DNA of 64,000 bases from Ignavibacteria bacterium UBA2373 (lineage in GTDB: Bacteria; Bacteroidota; Ignavibacteria; Kapaibacteriales; UBA961): positions 1 through 64,000 of the forward strand of contig DDTD01000096.1 in the NCBI GenBank assembly GCA_002344005.1. The letters are read 5' to 3'. The notes beneath the pieces were generated by a model. That model ran no database searches and was not told where the DNA came from. It saw nothing but the letters and a program-made list of their open reading frames with translations. Shown in pieces: positions 36,089 through 44,986 of this stretch (positions are counted from its first letter, which is position 1; every line of letters begins with the position of its first letter). The translations under genes were made by a program, and so were the position numbers.

Positions 36089-37408
36089 ATGTATTTAGTT
36101 GCAGTAGTCGGTCGTCCTAATGTAGGAAAATCAACATTATTTAATCGAATTATCCAACGTCGTGAAGCCATTGTGGAAGACACTCCCGGCGTGACCAGAG
36201 ACCGCATTTATTCCGAAGCTGAATGGAATGGACGACGCTTCACCATTATTGATACAGGCGGTATTGTTCCGCGTTCCGATGATGTGATAGAAAAAGCCAT
36301 ACGCGAACAAGCCCAAATGGCTATCGAAGAAGCCGACTCTATTGTTTTTGTCTGTGATGCCAAAGACGGCGTTACTGCCACAGATCGCGATATTGCTTCT
36401 ATTTTACGACGATCAAAAAAACGTATCACTTTAGCTGTCAATAAATGTGATAATCCCTCTTTAGATTTATCCGCCCATGAATTTTATCAATTAGGTCTTG
36501 GCGAGCCATTTTCTATTTCAGGACTTAATGGCAGAAGTACCGGCGATTTCCTTGATGAAGTAATTAAAGATTTCGCACCAAATGTTAATGAACCAGAAGA
36601 TATACGATTAAAAATTGCTCTTGTGGGTCGCCCTAATGTCGGAAAATCTTCCATCACCAATGCTCTTCTCGGTAAAGAACGCTCTATTGTTACCGACATA
36701 GCAGGCACAACACGCGATGCCATTGACAGTGTACTCAAATATTATGGCGAAGAAATTGTACTTATTGACACGGCGGGGCTTCGTAAAAAAAGCAAAATTG
36801 ATGAAAATTTAGAAATGTACAGTACTATGCGCACAGGCAGAGCCATTGAACGAAGCGATATTGTCGTTGTGGTGCTTGATGCCACCCGCGGGCTGGAACT
36901 TCAAGACAAAAGAATTATCGGTGATGCCGTCACAGCAAGAAAAGGAGTTATTATAGCAGTAAACAAATGGGATCTTATCGAAAAAGAAACGAATACTGCA
37001 TCGAATTTCACAAAAATGGTGCATGAAGAATTACGTACATATGATTATATTCCCGTACTTTATATTTCAGCGCATACCAAACAGCGATTGACAAAAATCG
37101 TTGAAATGGCAAAAGAAATTCAGCAGCGTCGCTTACATCGCAGTTCTACCGCATTTTTGAATGATGCTCTCTTGGAAGATATAGACAGAACACCGCCACC
37201 CGCAATACGAGGCAATAGTTTACGCATCAATTATATTACACAAACAAATACGGCACCGCCGGTTTTTGCATTTTTCAGTAATCACCCCGAAGAAATTCCT
37301 GATTCTTATAAACGATTTTTGGAACGCTGTCTGCGCAAACATGTTCCATTGGAAGGCGTACCTGTCTCCTTTATTTTCCGCAAAAAAAATCGAAGGCGTG
37401 AGGAGTAA
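36089..37408 (+). CDS. der: Ribosome biogenesis GTPase Der (EngA)
   Basis: A 439-aa protein with two tandem G domains, the hallmark of Der. Domain 1 has GRPNVGKST, DTPG (DTPGVTRDR), DTGG and NKCD. Domain 2 (from about 173) has GRPNVGKSS, DTAG and NKWD. A C-terminal KH-like domain ends in KHVPLEGVPVSFIFRKKNRR. It acts in 50S subunit maturation. The stop is immediately followed by the ATG of the glycosyltransferase gene. Confidence 0.96.
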   Translation: MYLVAVVGRPNVGKSTLFNRIIQRREAIVEDTPGVTRDRIYSEAEWNGRRFTIIDTGGIVPRSDDVIEKAIREQAQMAIEEADSIVFVCDAKDGVTATDRDIASILRRSKKRITLAVNKCDNPSLDLSAHEFYQLGLGEPFSISGLNGRSTGDFLDEVIKDFAPNVNEPEDIRLKIALVGRPNVGKSSITNALLGKERSIVTDIAGTTRDAIDSVLKYYGEEIVLIDTAGLRKKSKIDENLEMYSTMRTGRAIERSDIVVVVLDATRGLELQDKRIIGDAVTARKGVIIAVNKWDLIEKETNTASNFTKMVHEELRTYDYIPVLYISAHTKQRLTKIVEMAKEIQQRRLHRSSTAFLNDALLEDIDRTPPPAIRGNSLRINYITQTNTAPPVFAFFSNHPEEIPDSYKRFLERCLRKHVPLEGVPVSFIFRKKNRRREE

Positions 37409-38296
37409 ATGATTACTGCGGAATTTCTGATTATCTTCAGTATAATTTTAATTATTATTCAAACATTGTTTTTTTTATTCTACAATTACAGAACAAAAAA
37501 AAACACTGACAAAATAGTCCATAACTTTTCTTTAGAGAGAAAAGAATTGTTGAAAGAAATACAAATGTATTATTCGCGGATAGAACTACGGATGGTGCAA
37601 CCCTTTAAGCAATTCGAAAAAGCAAATAACAATATTATATGGATTGTGGTATTTACGATTAATAGAAAAGATTTGCTTACTGAAACAATTCAGTCCTTAC
37701 GTAAAAGTGAACCGGATGTCAATATACTCATAGTGGACAATGGCAGCACCGATGGTACGCATGAGTTATTGCATGAGTGGATAAACACCAATATTATACA
37801 GAAGGTAGTCTTAAATCGAAAAGAAGATATTCCGCAATGGCAAAAATGTTTTAATATACACCAAGCATTTCAAGTTCTTGCTTCCGAAAAAATTGACTAC
37901 ATAGGTTGGATTGATGATGATATGACAGTCAAAAAACCATGGAAAAATTTAATTATTCATGCCTTAGACACATTGTCCGAACAGAATGTGCGAATGGTTA
38001 GTTTATTAAATGATGATATTCAAAAGCATCATCATCCACCTCTCAAATCGGTCACGGTTAATCAAGAGCAAGGAGATATTAAAGCAACGATTAATGGTAA
38101 TTTTGTTGTTTTTCCGGTTGATTTATTGCATATATTTGGATTACCGCCCATACGAGAAGGTATTAATGATTTAGGTGTAGAAGATTGGTATTACAGCAGA
38201 CTTCTCCAAGCATCAGGTTATTATTGTATTGCCTTCGATATTGCAATTCATCATGGTTATGATAAATCAATACGCGAACAACTTGAAAAATTGTAA
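37409..38296 (+). CDS. Membrane-anchored family 2 glycosyltransferase
   Basis: A 295-aa protein with one N-terminal membrane segment (FLIIFSIILIIIQTLFFLFY) and a GT-A fold domain. Motifs are VVFTINRKDLLTETIQSL, the nucleotide-binding ILIVDNGSTDGT, the metal-binding WIDDDMTV and a late EDWYYSRLL. It follows der without a gap and precedes a GT4 gene by 14 bp. It probably adds a sugar to an envelope polysaccharide or lipid. The donor is unknown. Confidence 0.8.
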   Translation: MITAEFLIIFSIILIIIQTLFFLFYNYRTKKNTDKIVHNFSLERKELLKEIQMYYSRIELRMVQPFKQFEKANNNIIWIVVFTINRKDLLTETIQSLRKSEPDVNILIVDNGSTDGTHELLHEWINTNIIQKVVLNRKEDIPQWQKCFNIHQAFQVLASEKIDYIGWIDDDMTVKKPWKNLIIHALDTLSEQNVRMVSLLNDDIQKHHHPPLKSVTVNQEQGDIKATINGNFVVFPVDLLHIFGLPPIREGINDLGVEDWYYSRLLQASGYYCIAFDIAIHHGYDKSIREQLEKL

Positions 38297-38310
38297 CAAT
38301 CAAAAAAGAC

Positions 38311-39480
38311 ATGAACAAGATAAAAATAGGATTTGACGGACGGCACTTTCTTGGATCGGGTGGTATTGACAGATATTCACGGGAATTACTCAAAGCTCTT
38401 GTCCATATTTATCCTGAATACGACTTTAATCTTTTTACCATTAGGAGAAAAGAAAAATTATTTTATCCTCTTTTTCCACAAACAAACAACATTCATATTA
38501 AGGCAGGGTTTCTCCATCATTTCATGCTCGGGAATCAAGTAGAACCTCTGTTACGATATATCAACAATACATACTTTTTTCAAAAAAGTATGAGTAATTG
38601 TGATTTGTATCATTGTACTAATCCTTTTTTTTATTGCCAAACCACGACACCATCAGTTATTACAATTCATGATGTATTTCCTTTTTATGAAGAAGAGTGG
38701 ACACGTAATTTTCTTGGGAAAAACACAGATCGTATCAGAAATATTTTTTACCGAGGCATCCATGATTCACGTGCAATTATCACTCCCACATATACAGTAA
38801 AAAAAGAATTATTGGAATATATTCCTGTTATTGCAGCCGAAAAGGTATTCGTCACATACGAAGCCGGTGATTTTACGCCAATTAATGATGTTTCATTACT
38901 TCAACAATATAATATTAAAAGTTCGGACACCTATTTTTTTCATGTTGGAAGATTTGATCCGCGTAAAAATCTTTTGGGTATTCTTGACGCTTTTGCTCTA
39001 TTGCGTGATTCATTACCACAAACGGAAAGAGACTCCTTACGTTTTGTGTATGCGGGTAAAGTCGGTAAAGAGGACGAGAGTACATTTCAAAAGAAAATTC
39101 AAGAACTTAATTTAGGTGATTCTTTTCTTTATATTCATGGAGCAAATGACATGGTAATCAGCACTTTATTTATGAATGCGCAAGGTTTTGTCTTCCCATC
39201 ATATGCCGAAGGTTTTGGATTACCTGTTCTTGAGGCAATGCACTGTGGTTGCCCTGTCATAACATCCAATACTTCTTGCTTACCGGAAATTGCCGGGGAT
39301 GCCGCTTTGTATGTTAATCCCTATGACATACACGATATTGCTCATGCGATGAATCAATTACTTCACAACAATTCTTTACGTGCCGAATTACAGCAAAAAG
39401 GATATATTCAAACAGCAAAATTTTCATGGAAACGTTGTGCCCAAGAAACTCATCAAGCATATCAATTTGCCTTACGCTAA
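38311..39480 (+). CDS. Family 4 glycosyltransferase
   Basis: A 389-aa GT-B glycosyltransferase. The N-terminal domain begins KIGFDGRHFLGSGGIDRYSRELL. The C-terminal GT4 domain has FHVGRFDPRKNLLGILDAF and the donor-site motif FVFPSYAEGFGLPVLEAMHCGCPVI. It resembles mannosyl-transferases of polysaccharide synthesis. It is part of the short der-GT2-GT4 run. Confidence 0.85.
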   Translation: MNKIKIGFDGRHFLGSGGIDRYSRELLKALVHIYPEYDFNLFTIRRKEKLFYPLFPQTNNIHIKAGFLHHFMLGNQVEPLLRYINNTYFFQKSMSNCDLYHCTNPFFYCQTTTPSVITIHDVFPFYEEEWTRNFLGKNTDRIRNIFYRGIHDSRAIITPTYTVKKELLEYIPVIAAEKVFVTYEAGDFTPINDVSLLQQYNIKSSDTYFFHVGRFDPRKNLLGILDAFALLRDSLPQTERDSLRFVYAGKVGKEDESTFQKKIQELNLGDSFLYIHGANDMVISTLFMNAQGFVFPSYAEGFGLPVLEAMHCGCPVITSNTSCLPEIAGDAALYVNPYDIHDIAHAMNQLLHNNSLRAELQQKGYIQTAKFSWKRCAQETHQAYQFALR

Positions 39481-39534
39481 TTACTATTATCAGAGTGTGC
39501 ATTTCCTCTATAAGAAAACAACCACACTATGCAA

Positions 39535-40404
39535 TTAATAAAATTGTTGTTGAATGCTGTTTTTTATAAAACGTGCACAGTAATGAATACTGCGAAACAT
39601 ACTACGGAAGCCCATGATGCGTAGTATTTCACGAATATAAGTACCTCGTGATTCCAACAGAATATTTTTTGGTATGGACAATCTATATTTCTTTGCAAAT
39701 TGTTCTATTCTTTCTAACATAAGCAGATGGGCTTCCATTATCTGCACAGCAGAAAGGGACTGATAAAAAGTATGCTGCGACGGAGCTATACAATGCACTA
39801 AAGGTTCAGCAATATAACCGCATTCTTCTATTGCAGCAAATCGCAACCACAAATCATAGTCTTCCACCGGAAATATTGCTCTATCTTCACAGAACATTCC
39901 TGTTTGTTTTATCAAATGCGATTTCACCAAGACGGAAGAAAAAACAAATAAATTACGAATCAAAAGATGAGCAAATATATGGGTATGAAATGTTTCTTGC
40001 TCAGTATATATCATTGTCGGTATTTCATTATCTGCCGATACCCTGTATCCATTGCTGCCAATTAATCCCATATCGGGATATTGTCGAAGAAATAACAATT
40101 GTTTTTCTAATTTTTCAGGCAACCATGTATCCCCGACTTCTAAAAATGCTAAGAATTGCCCACGTGCAGACACAATTCCCGCATTCCGCATAATGGCAGG
40201 ATTATCCGTTCTTTGCAATGATAATATTCGAAAACGTTTATCATACTTGTTATGTATAACCGATATGTCTTCTATAGAGCCGTCATCACAAATAATCACC
40301 TCATAATTTTGCATAGTTTGCGATATTATACTCTCCAAACTTTGATATAATACCGGGGGCTGAACTTGTTGTACCGGAACAATAATACTCACTAATGGAT
40401 TCAT
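39535..40404 (-). CDS. Family 2 glycosyltransferase
   Basis: A 289-aa GT2 enzyme without a membrane segment. It starts PLVSIIVPVQQVQPPVLYQSLESIISQTMQNYEVIICDDGS, followed by RNAGIVSARGQFLAFLEVGDTW, where the usual DxD reads EVGD, and PVEDYDLWLRFA as the catalytic ED. Start at 40404 (MNPLVSI). It is convergent with the GT4 gene and probably works in the same surface glycan pathway. Confidence 0.8.
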   Translation of the reverse strand: MNPLVSIIVPVQQVQPPVLYQSLESIISQTMQNYEVIICDDGSIEDISVIHNKYDKRFRILSLQRTDNPAIMRNAGIVSARGQFLAFLEVGDTWLPEKLEKQLLFLRQYPDMGLIGSNGYRVSADNEIPTMIYTEQETFHTHIFAHLLIRNLFVFSSVLVKSHLIKQTGMFCEDRAIFPVEDYDLWLRFAAIEECGYIAEPLVHCIAPSQHTFYQSLSAVQIMEAHLLMLERIEQFAKKYRLSIPKNILLESRGTYIREILRIMGFRSMFRSIHYCARFIKNSIQQQFY

Positions 40405-40470
40405 ACGCAACACATCTCTCAAATGCACAATGGATATACTGTTTATTTTAATTCAGTCATCGCTATAAAT

Positions 40471-40504
40471 AAATATGTCCGACCTCTTTATGCCGGACAT
40501 ATTT
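40471..40504 (-). terminator. Terminator of dnaJ
   Basis: An 11-bp inverted repeat (AAATATGTCCG / CGGACATATTT) lies just past the dnaJ stop, with AT-rich flanks on both sides. Confidence 0.7.
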
Positions 40505-40537
40505 TTGCGTATATACTTGCAATATTGTCAAACACTC

Positions 40538-41713
40538 TTATGAAAATGCTTCTTTCACTCGATCAAAAAAATCTTTCGATTTTTCTTCACTATGAAATTT
40601 TCCTGATTGCTTAGGATGAATATTTTCCATAGACTGCAATTCTTTTATTACCGTTTTTTCTTTTGATGATAATGTTGTCGGCACATACACCGTGGTTGTC
40701 ACGACTAAATCGCCTTTTCCATGACCATTCAAATGTTTAATTCCTTTATCGCGCACACGAATGACCGTACCCGGTTGCGTGCCCGGTTCAATTTTTACAT
40801 GTGCTGATCCCGTCAATGTAGGCACTTCCACGTCTGTGCCCAAAGCAGCTTCCGGAAAACTGACGGATAATTCATAATGAATATCATCATTTTCGCGTGT
40901 AAAATGTTTATGGGGTTGCTCTTCCATAACAATAATCACATCCCCAGCCGGACCACCGCGTCTGCCGGCATTGCCCTTGCCTTGCAATGGGATATAATTT
41001 CCCGAACTGACACCGGCAGGAATACTGACGGAAATCGTTTCTTCGTCCTTTGTTCTCCCCTCGCCCGAGCATGTTGTGCATTGTTCTTTTATCACTTTGC
41101 CTGTGCCGCCGCAATTAGCGCATGGAGCAATATTCACAAATTGTCCGAACACCGAGCGCGAAACCTGGCGCACTTCGCCCGAACCATTACATGCCGAACA
41201 TGTCGCATAGCCCGAACCTGATTTGGCACCGCTACCGGTACATGTGGTACATGTGACCCACTTTTTCAATTTAATTTTTTTCTCTGTTCCCGTAGCTATT
41301 TCTTCGAGTGTTAAAGGGATTTTCAGCTTAATATCACTGCCCGGTTCGCCCATGGAACGCTGACGCGGTCTGCCTCCGCCGCCGCCAAAAAATTGATCAA
41401 AGATAGAACCGCCGCCACCGCCGAAAAAGTCACCGAATTGGCTAAAAATATCTTGTACATTTTGATACTGATGGAAATCCTGACCACCGCGCATCGCCTG
41501 ATGTCCATAGCGATCATAGCGTGCTCTTTTATCTGCATCACTCAATATTTCATACGCTTCCGTTGCTTCTTTGAACTTTTCTTCTGCTTCGGGATTGCCT
41601 TGGTTTCTGTCGGGGTGATACTGCAATGCCAATTTGCGATATGCTGATTTTATCTCATCGGCACTAGCGTTTTTGGCAACGGACAATACCTCATAATAGT
41701 CTCTTTTTTCCAT
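40538..41713 (-). CDS. dnaJ: Chaperone DnaJ
   Basis: A 391-aa type I J-protein. The J domain has HPD in LQYHPDRNQG. A Gly/Phe-rich linker (FGGGGGSIFDQFFGGGGG) follows, then four zinc-finger repeats (CTTCTGSG, CSACNGSG, CANCGGTG, CTTCSGEG), then the substrate-binding C-terminal domains. It stimulates DnaK and presents unfolded clients. It is encoded just downstream of grpE, as usual. Confidence 0.97.
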   Translation of the reverse strand: MEKRDYYEVLSVAKNASADEIKSAYRKLALQYHPDRNQGNPEAEEKFKEATEAYEILSDADKRARYDRYGHQAMRGGQDFHQYQNVQDIFSQFGDFFGGGGGSIFDQFFGGGGGRPRQRSMGEPGSDIKLKIPLTLEEIATGTEKKIKLKKWVTCTTCTGSGAKSGSGYATCSACNGSGEVRQVSRSVFGQFVNIAPCANCGGTGKVIKEQCTTCSGEGRTKDEETISVSIPAGVSSGNYIPLQGKGNAGRRGGPAGDVIIVMEEQPHKHFTRENDDIHYELSVSFPEAALGTDVEVPTLTGSAHVKIEPGTQPGTVIRVRDKGIKHLNGHGKGDLVVTTTVYVPTTLSSKEKTVIKELQSMENIHPKQSGKFHSEEKSKDFFDRVKEAFS

Positions 41714-41758
41714 AGTAATTTATTTCATATTAGACAAAACGAATGAATAGTGAGATTC

Positions 41759-42391
41759 TCAAGAACCGGCGGATGTGATGACCTTAGCATGACGTAACAC
41801 CTTATCGCGCAAATAATAACCGCGCTGCACCAATTGGGAAACATGTCCTTCCGGCATCTCCGAAGGCAATTGCGCCAATGCTTCATGTACTTCCACATTA
41901 AAGGGTTGCCCAATAGAATCTTCTATCACGCGCACACCCGCATCTTCAAATATTTTTACGGCTTTATGATAAATCATTTCCACACCTTTTTGAAAACCTG
42001 CAGCATCATGTGTGCTTTTGGTTGCCACCTCCAAAGCAGCATGTAAATCATCAATTATCGGCAACATTTTAAGCAATAAATGCTGATTGGCATACTCGCG
42101 CAATTCCTCTTTTTCTTTGAGGGAACGACGGCGATAATTATCCAACTCTGCTACTTGACGCACCAACTGCTCGCGCAATTCATCACGCTCTTTGGTCAAA
42201 CGTGCCACGGTATCATCGGCAACGTTCTCCGCCATGGCGACTTCCTGCTCAGTGGTGTCACTTGCCGATTGTTCTGTTTTGGAGGTTTCGTGTTCTGCCA
42301 TCTCTTCATTTCTCACATACGTATTATATAAATCTTTCATTTTATCGCCAACATTGCGGCGTTGCTTAGGTTTATTGTCTTGCTCGCTCAT
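41759..42391 (-). CDS. grpE: Nucleotide exchange factor GrpE
   Basis: About 210 aa. An acidic, disordered N-terminus leads into a long coiled coil (ERDELREQLVRQVAELDNYRRRSLKEKEEL). The GrpE C-terminal beta domain follows, with VEMIYHKAVKIFEDAGV, PFNVEVHEAL and VSQLVQRGYYLRDKVLRHAKVITS. The start at 42391 (MSEQDNKPKQ) is preferred. It is the exchange factor for DnaK, with dnaJ 45 bp downstream. No hrcA is visible upstream. Confidence 0.95.
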   Translation of the reverse strand: MSEQDNKPKQRRNVGDKMKDLYNTYVRNEEMAEHETSKTEQSASDTTEQEVAMAENVADDTVARLTKERDELREQLVRQVAELDNYRRRSLKEKEELREYANQHLLLKMLPIIDDLHAALEVATKSTHDAAGFQKGVEMIYHKAVKIFEDAGVRVIEDSIGQPFNVEVHEALAQLPSEMPEGHVSQLVQRGYYLRDKVLRHAKVITSAGS

Positions 42392-42591
42392 AGTATCGCA
42401 ACTATCTGTTAATGAATAACGGTTTAGTCTTAAAACGCGCAATTGACGTATGAAGCATTGTTTCCATTTCATTTTAGCCATTCTTCTTCTTATAACATGC
42501 GGACATTATCCCCACTTACGGCATCGAAGAGAAAGAGTCAGACGCAGAAAAGGACAAAACATCAGAGCAACAAAAGCTGAAAAAGAACAGA

Positions 42592-42702
42592 ACCCTAAGC
42601 TGATTTGCCACTCATCTTTTGGAAAACAGCACCGATATCCGATTCATCCGGAAACTGCTTGGGCATAGCGAAGTCAAAACCGGATTCGGCATTGTCCATT
42701 GA
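42592..42702 (+). pseudogene. Decayed C-terminal fragment of a tyrosine recombinase
   Basis: In one frame the plus strand reads TLS*FATHLLENSTDIRF and then IRKLLGHSEVKT. This is the box II region of tyrosine recombinases (consensus LRHSFATHLLE..D.R..Q.LLGHS). One residue is lost and a TGA replaces the Arg-His part, so the catalytic Arg and first His are gone, as is all sequence on both sides. It lies directly before the cassette array and in the same direction, so it may be the remains of the array's own integrase. The gap 42392-42983 holds this fragment and the first promoter module. Confidence 0.7.
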
Positions 42703-42710
42703 AAGAACAG

Positions 42711-42836
42711 AGCAGTAAATCTATAAAGCACAATTATTACTTTAGCATAAAAAATTTACCTTTACTCATGTTTGGATGAACAGATAAAGTTTGGTAGTTT
42801 TGAGGAAATGAAAGGCGTTTTGGGTTAATATGAGAG
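42711..42836 (+). repeat. Promoter module copy 1 (left-truncated 168-bp unit)
   Basis: From about 42711 this matches the 168-bp ORF-less unit at 47148-47315 and ends in the same GAGAG edge. Its promoter is TTTG at 42771-42774, a 20-nt spacer, then TAGTTTTG at 42795-42802. An ATG lies 6 nt later. The left end of the unit, including its hairpin, is missing and abuts the recombinase remnant. Confidence 0.8.
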
Positions 42837-42907
42837 GCATAGATTTGCAAAAGTACTTCATTGACAAACTCCGTTTGCATTCAGTAACTGCGCAAATCCG
42901 CCTCCCG
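42837..42907 (+). other. Short conserved block before cassette 1, possible attI-like site
   Basis: This 71-bp block sits between promoter module 1 and the first GTT-box. Its right half (AAACTCCGTTTGCATTCAGT.. to ..AAATCCGCCTC) is nearly identical to the right half of the ORF-less unit at 48383-48524. As the sequence immediately before the first cassette it is where an attI would lie, but no integrase-binding proof exists. Confidence 0.45.
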
Positions 42908-42983
42908 TTGTCCGCAATTTCAAAAGACACAACATATCAAAGAAAAATGCTAACTTTGCAACAAATATTCAAGACCAGATAAA

Positions 42984-43841
42984 ATGGACAGAAATCAAAT
43001 TAAGGCGGACTTTCTTCAAAAGTTGCAAAACTTCGCACTCACACTCAAAAACTACATTTCAACGCCTGATAACCAATGGACTGTAAAAGGATTTATTGAT
43101 GTGTTTGAGAACATATACACCATTTCAGCAGACACGAAGATTATTTCAAAAATCCTTGAAATTCATTTGTTTTCAAAGTTTTTGGAATTTGCTAACGAAA
43201 ACGATTTTGACTTGGTTCTTGCAGAAAAACAAAATTGGTATCCCGATATTTCATTTGTTTCTAAAAGCAACCCCGACATTAAGTTTGCGGTAGATTTAAA
43301 AACTACCTATCGTTTAGAAAACAATCCTGCATTTTGTAACGGTTTTACTTTGGGTTCTCACGGAGAATATTTTATCAATCAAAATAGCACAAAAAATATA
43401 CAATATCCTTACAATCAATATCTTGGACATTACTGTTTGGGCATTTTGTATTCACGCAAAGCCTTGACTTATTTGGAAGAAGCCACTGTTTACAGCAAAA
43501 CAGATTTGCAAAATATTCCGTCTGTAATTGCCGATTTTGAGTTTTTTGCACAAGAAAAGTGGAGAATAGCAAGCGATAAAAGTGGTAGCGGAAACACAGC
43601 CAATATCGGGAGTATAGCCTATATTGCTGATATTTTGCAAGGTAACGGGATTTTTGCTAAATTGGGCGAAGAATGGTTTAACGAGTATTGGCAAAATTAT
43701 GGTAAAATCACTTTCAGGGATAAGAAAATTACTGATTTGAAAACTTATCTGCAATTCAAAGGTAAAAATGATGAATGGATTAGTCAGAATGTTCTTCTGA
43801 AAAAGACCACAGGAAATACAAAAGAAAATGATGATGAGTAA
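42984..43841 (+). CDS. EcoRV-type type II restriction endonuclease
   Basis: A 285-aa homologue of EcoRV over most of its length. The PD..D-x-K active site is intact: WYPDIS (Asp88) and FAVDLKTTY (Asp104, Lys106). Other shared blocks are NSTKNIQYPYNQYLGHY and the Gly/Ser/Asn loop KWRIASDKSGSGNTANIGSI. EcoRV cuts GATATC bluntly, so the same site is likely here, but recognition residues were not checked one by one. It is the first gene of cassette 1 and overlaps its methyltransferase. Confidence 0.9.
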   Translation: MDRNQIKADFLQKLQNFALTLKNYISTPDNQWTVKGFIDVFENIYTISADTKIISKILEIHLFSKFLEFANENDFDLVLAEKQNWYPDISFVSKSNPDIKFAVDLKTTYRLENNPAFCNGFTLGSHGEYFINQNSTKNIQYPYNQYLGHYCLGILYSRKALTYLEEATVYSKTDLQNIPSVIADFEFFAQEKWRIASDKSGSGNTANIGSIAYIADILQGNGIFAKLGEEWFNEYWQNYGKITFRDKKITDLKTYLQFKGKNDEWISQNVLLKKTTGNTKENDDE

Positions 43842-44733
43842 AGAAACAGCCTACGTCCCACCTATCAAAATTCAAGGGAAAAAGACACAATTAGTGAATT
43901 TTATTCTTGAAAATTTACCCAATGAGTTTGAAACTTGGGTTGAGCCTTTTATGGGTTCGGGCGTTGTAGGATTTAATGTAAAACCTAAAAAAGCCATTTT
44001 TGCAGACAGTAATCCACATATTATCCACTTTTACAATGCCATTAAAAACAAGGAAATCAATCATTTAATCGTAAAAAAATTTCTACAAGAACAAGGCAAA
44101 ATTTTAGCAGAAAAGGGACAAGATTATTATAATGAAGTCAGAGAAAGATTTAATAAAGACCATCAACCACTTGATTTTCTGTTTCTTAATCGGAGTTGTT
44201 TCAATGGAATGATACGTTTTAATCGTAAATTAGAATTTAATGTTCCTTACGGACACAAACCCGAAAGATTTGCACAAGCATACGTTACTAAAATTACCAA
44301 TCAAGTCAAACAAGTTGCTTTTTTGATAGATAGCAACGAATGGGAGTTTATTTGTCAGGACTTCAAAGAAACTATCCAATTAGCCAAAGAAAAAGATTTG
44401 ATTTACTGCGACCCGCCTTATATCGGCAGGCACGTAGATTATTACGATAGTTGGGACGAACAAAATGAGTTTGACTTGGAAAACTCATTACGGACTTGTG
44501 GAGCAAAGTTTATGCTTTCCACTTGGCACAGTAATCAATATAGGGAAAACAACTATTTAGAAAGTCTTTGGAAAAATTACAGCATTGTAACTACTTCTCA
44601 TTTCTATCATTTAGGCGGAAAAGAAGAAAATCGCAATGCAGTAACCGAAGCCTTGATACTTAACTATAAAACAGAACCGAAACAAGAATTTGTAAAAACT
44701 CCTGTTTATCAGCAACTTACCTTGAAGATATGA
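43828..44733 (+). CDS. EcoRV-type adenine-N6 DNA methyltransferase
   Basis: A 301-aa methyltransferase of the Dam/D12 class. It begins AYVPPIKIQGKKTQLVNFI. The SAM motif is WVEPFMGSGVVGFN (37-50) and the catalytic motif is DPPY (195-198). It closely resembles M.EcoRV, which protects GATATC. The start codon lies within the last codons of the endonuclease gene (three consecutive ATGs), an overlap that couples translation. Both genes share one cassette and one promoter module. Confidence 0.92.
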   Translation: MMMSKETAYVPPIKIQGKKTQLVNFILENLPNEFETWVEPFMGSGVVGFNVKPKKAIFADSNPHIIHFYNAIKNKEINHLIVKKFLQEQGKILAEKGQDYYNEVRERFNKDHQPLDFLFLNRSCFNGMIRFNRKLEFNVPYGHKPERFAQAYVTKITNQVKQVAFLIDSNEWEFICQDFKETIQLAKEKDLIYCDPPYIGRHVDYYDSWDEQNEFDLENSLRTCGAKFMLSTWHSNQYRENNYLESLWKNYSIVTTSHFYHLGGKEENRNAVTEALILNYKTEPKQEFVKTPVYQQLTLKI

Positions 44734-44742
44734 AAGAGAAAA

Positions 44743-44878
44743 TGCGGACAACATTATGTTTGCGAAAAGGCGGGCTGATGTGCGTAATTTAGGCTTTTGT
44801 GCTTTCTATAAACTTTGTGCGTAGGGCTAAGAAAGTGCTATCAATCCCGCCCTTCGCAAACATTTTTCCGTTACCGGC
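44743..44878 (+). other. attC-like recombination site 1
   Basis: An imperfect palindrome of integron attC design ends cassette 1. The AAC-box is in TGCGGACAAC (44743-44752). The left arm is ATGTTTGCGAA (44756-44766) plus GGCGGG (44769-44774). The right arm is CCCGCC (44846-44851) plus TTCGCAAACAT (44853-44863), and the GTT-box is GTTACCGGC (44870-44878). The arms pair perfectly, with an AA/C asymmetric gap like the extrahelical bases of attC. TGCGGACAAC is the exact reverse complement of the start of the same cassette (42907-42916). Confidence 0.85.
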
Positions 44879-44986
44879 AAGGCTTGGACGACAGTGCAAA
44901 CATCAACCGACCTGCCTATAACTGACATATTTTCCGAAAAATACAAAAGGTACAATAGTTGATTAACACTATTCAAAATTTACAAA

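Noticed and set aside
42450..42668. 72-codon ORF divergent from grpE
   Set aside because: Very basic, low-complexity translation (RHRRERVRRRKG). It overlaps the recombinase remnant in another frame, and that remnant explains the sequence better.
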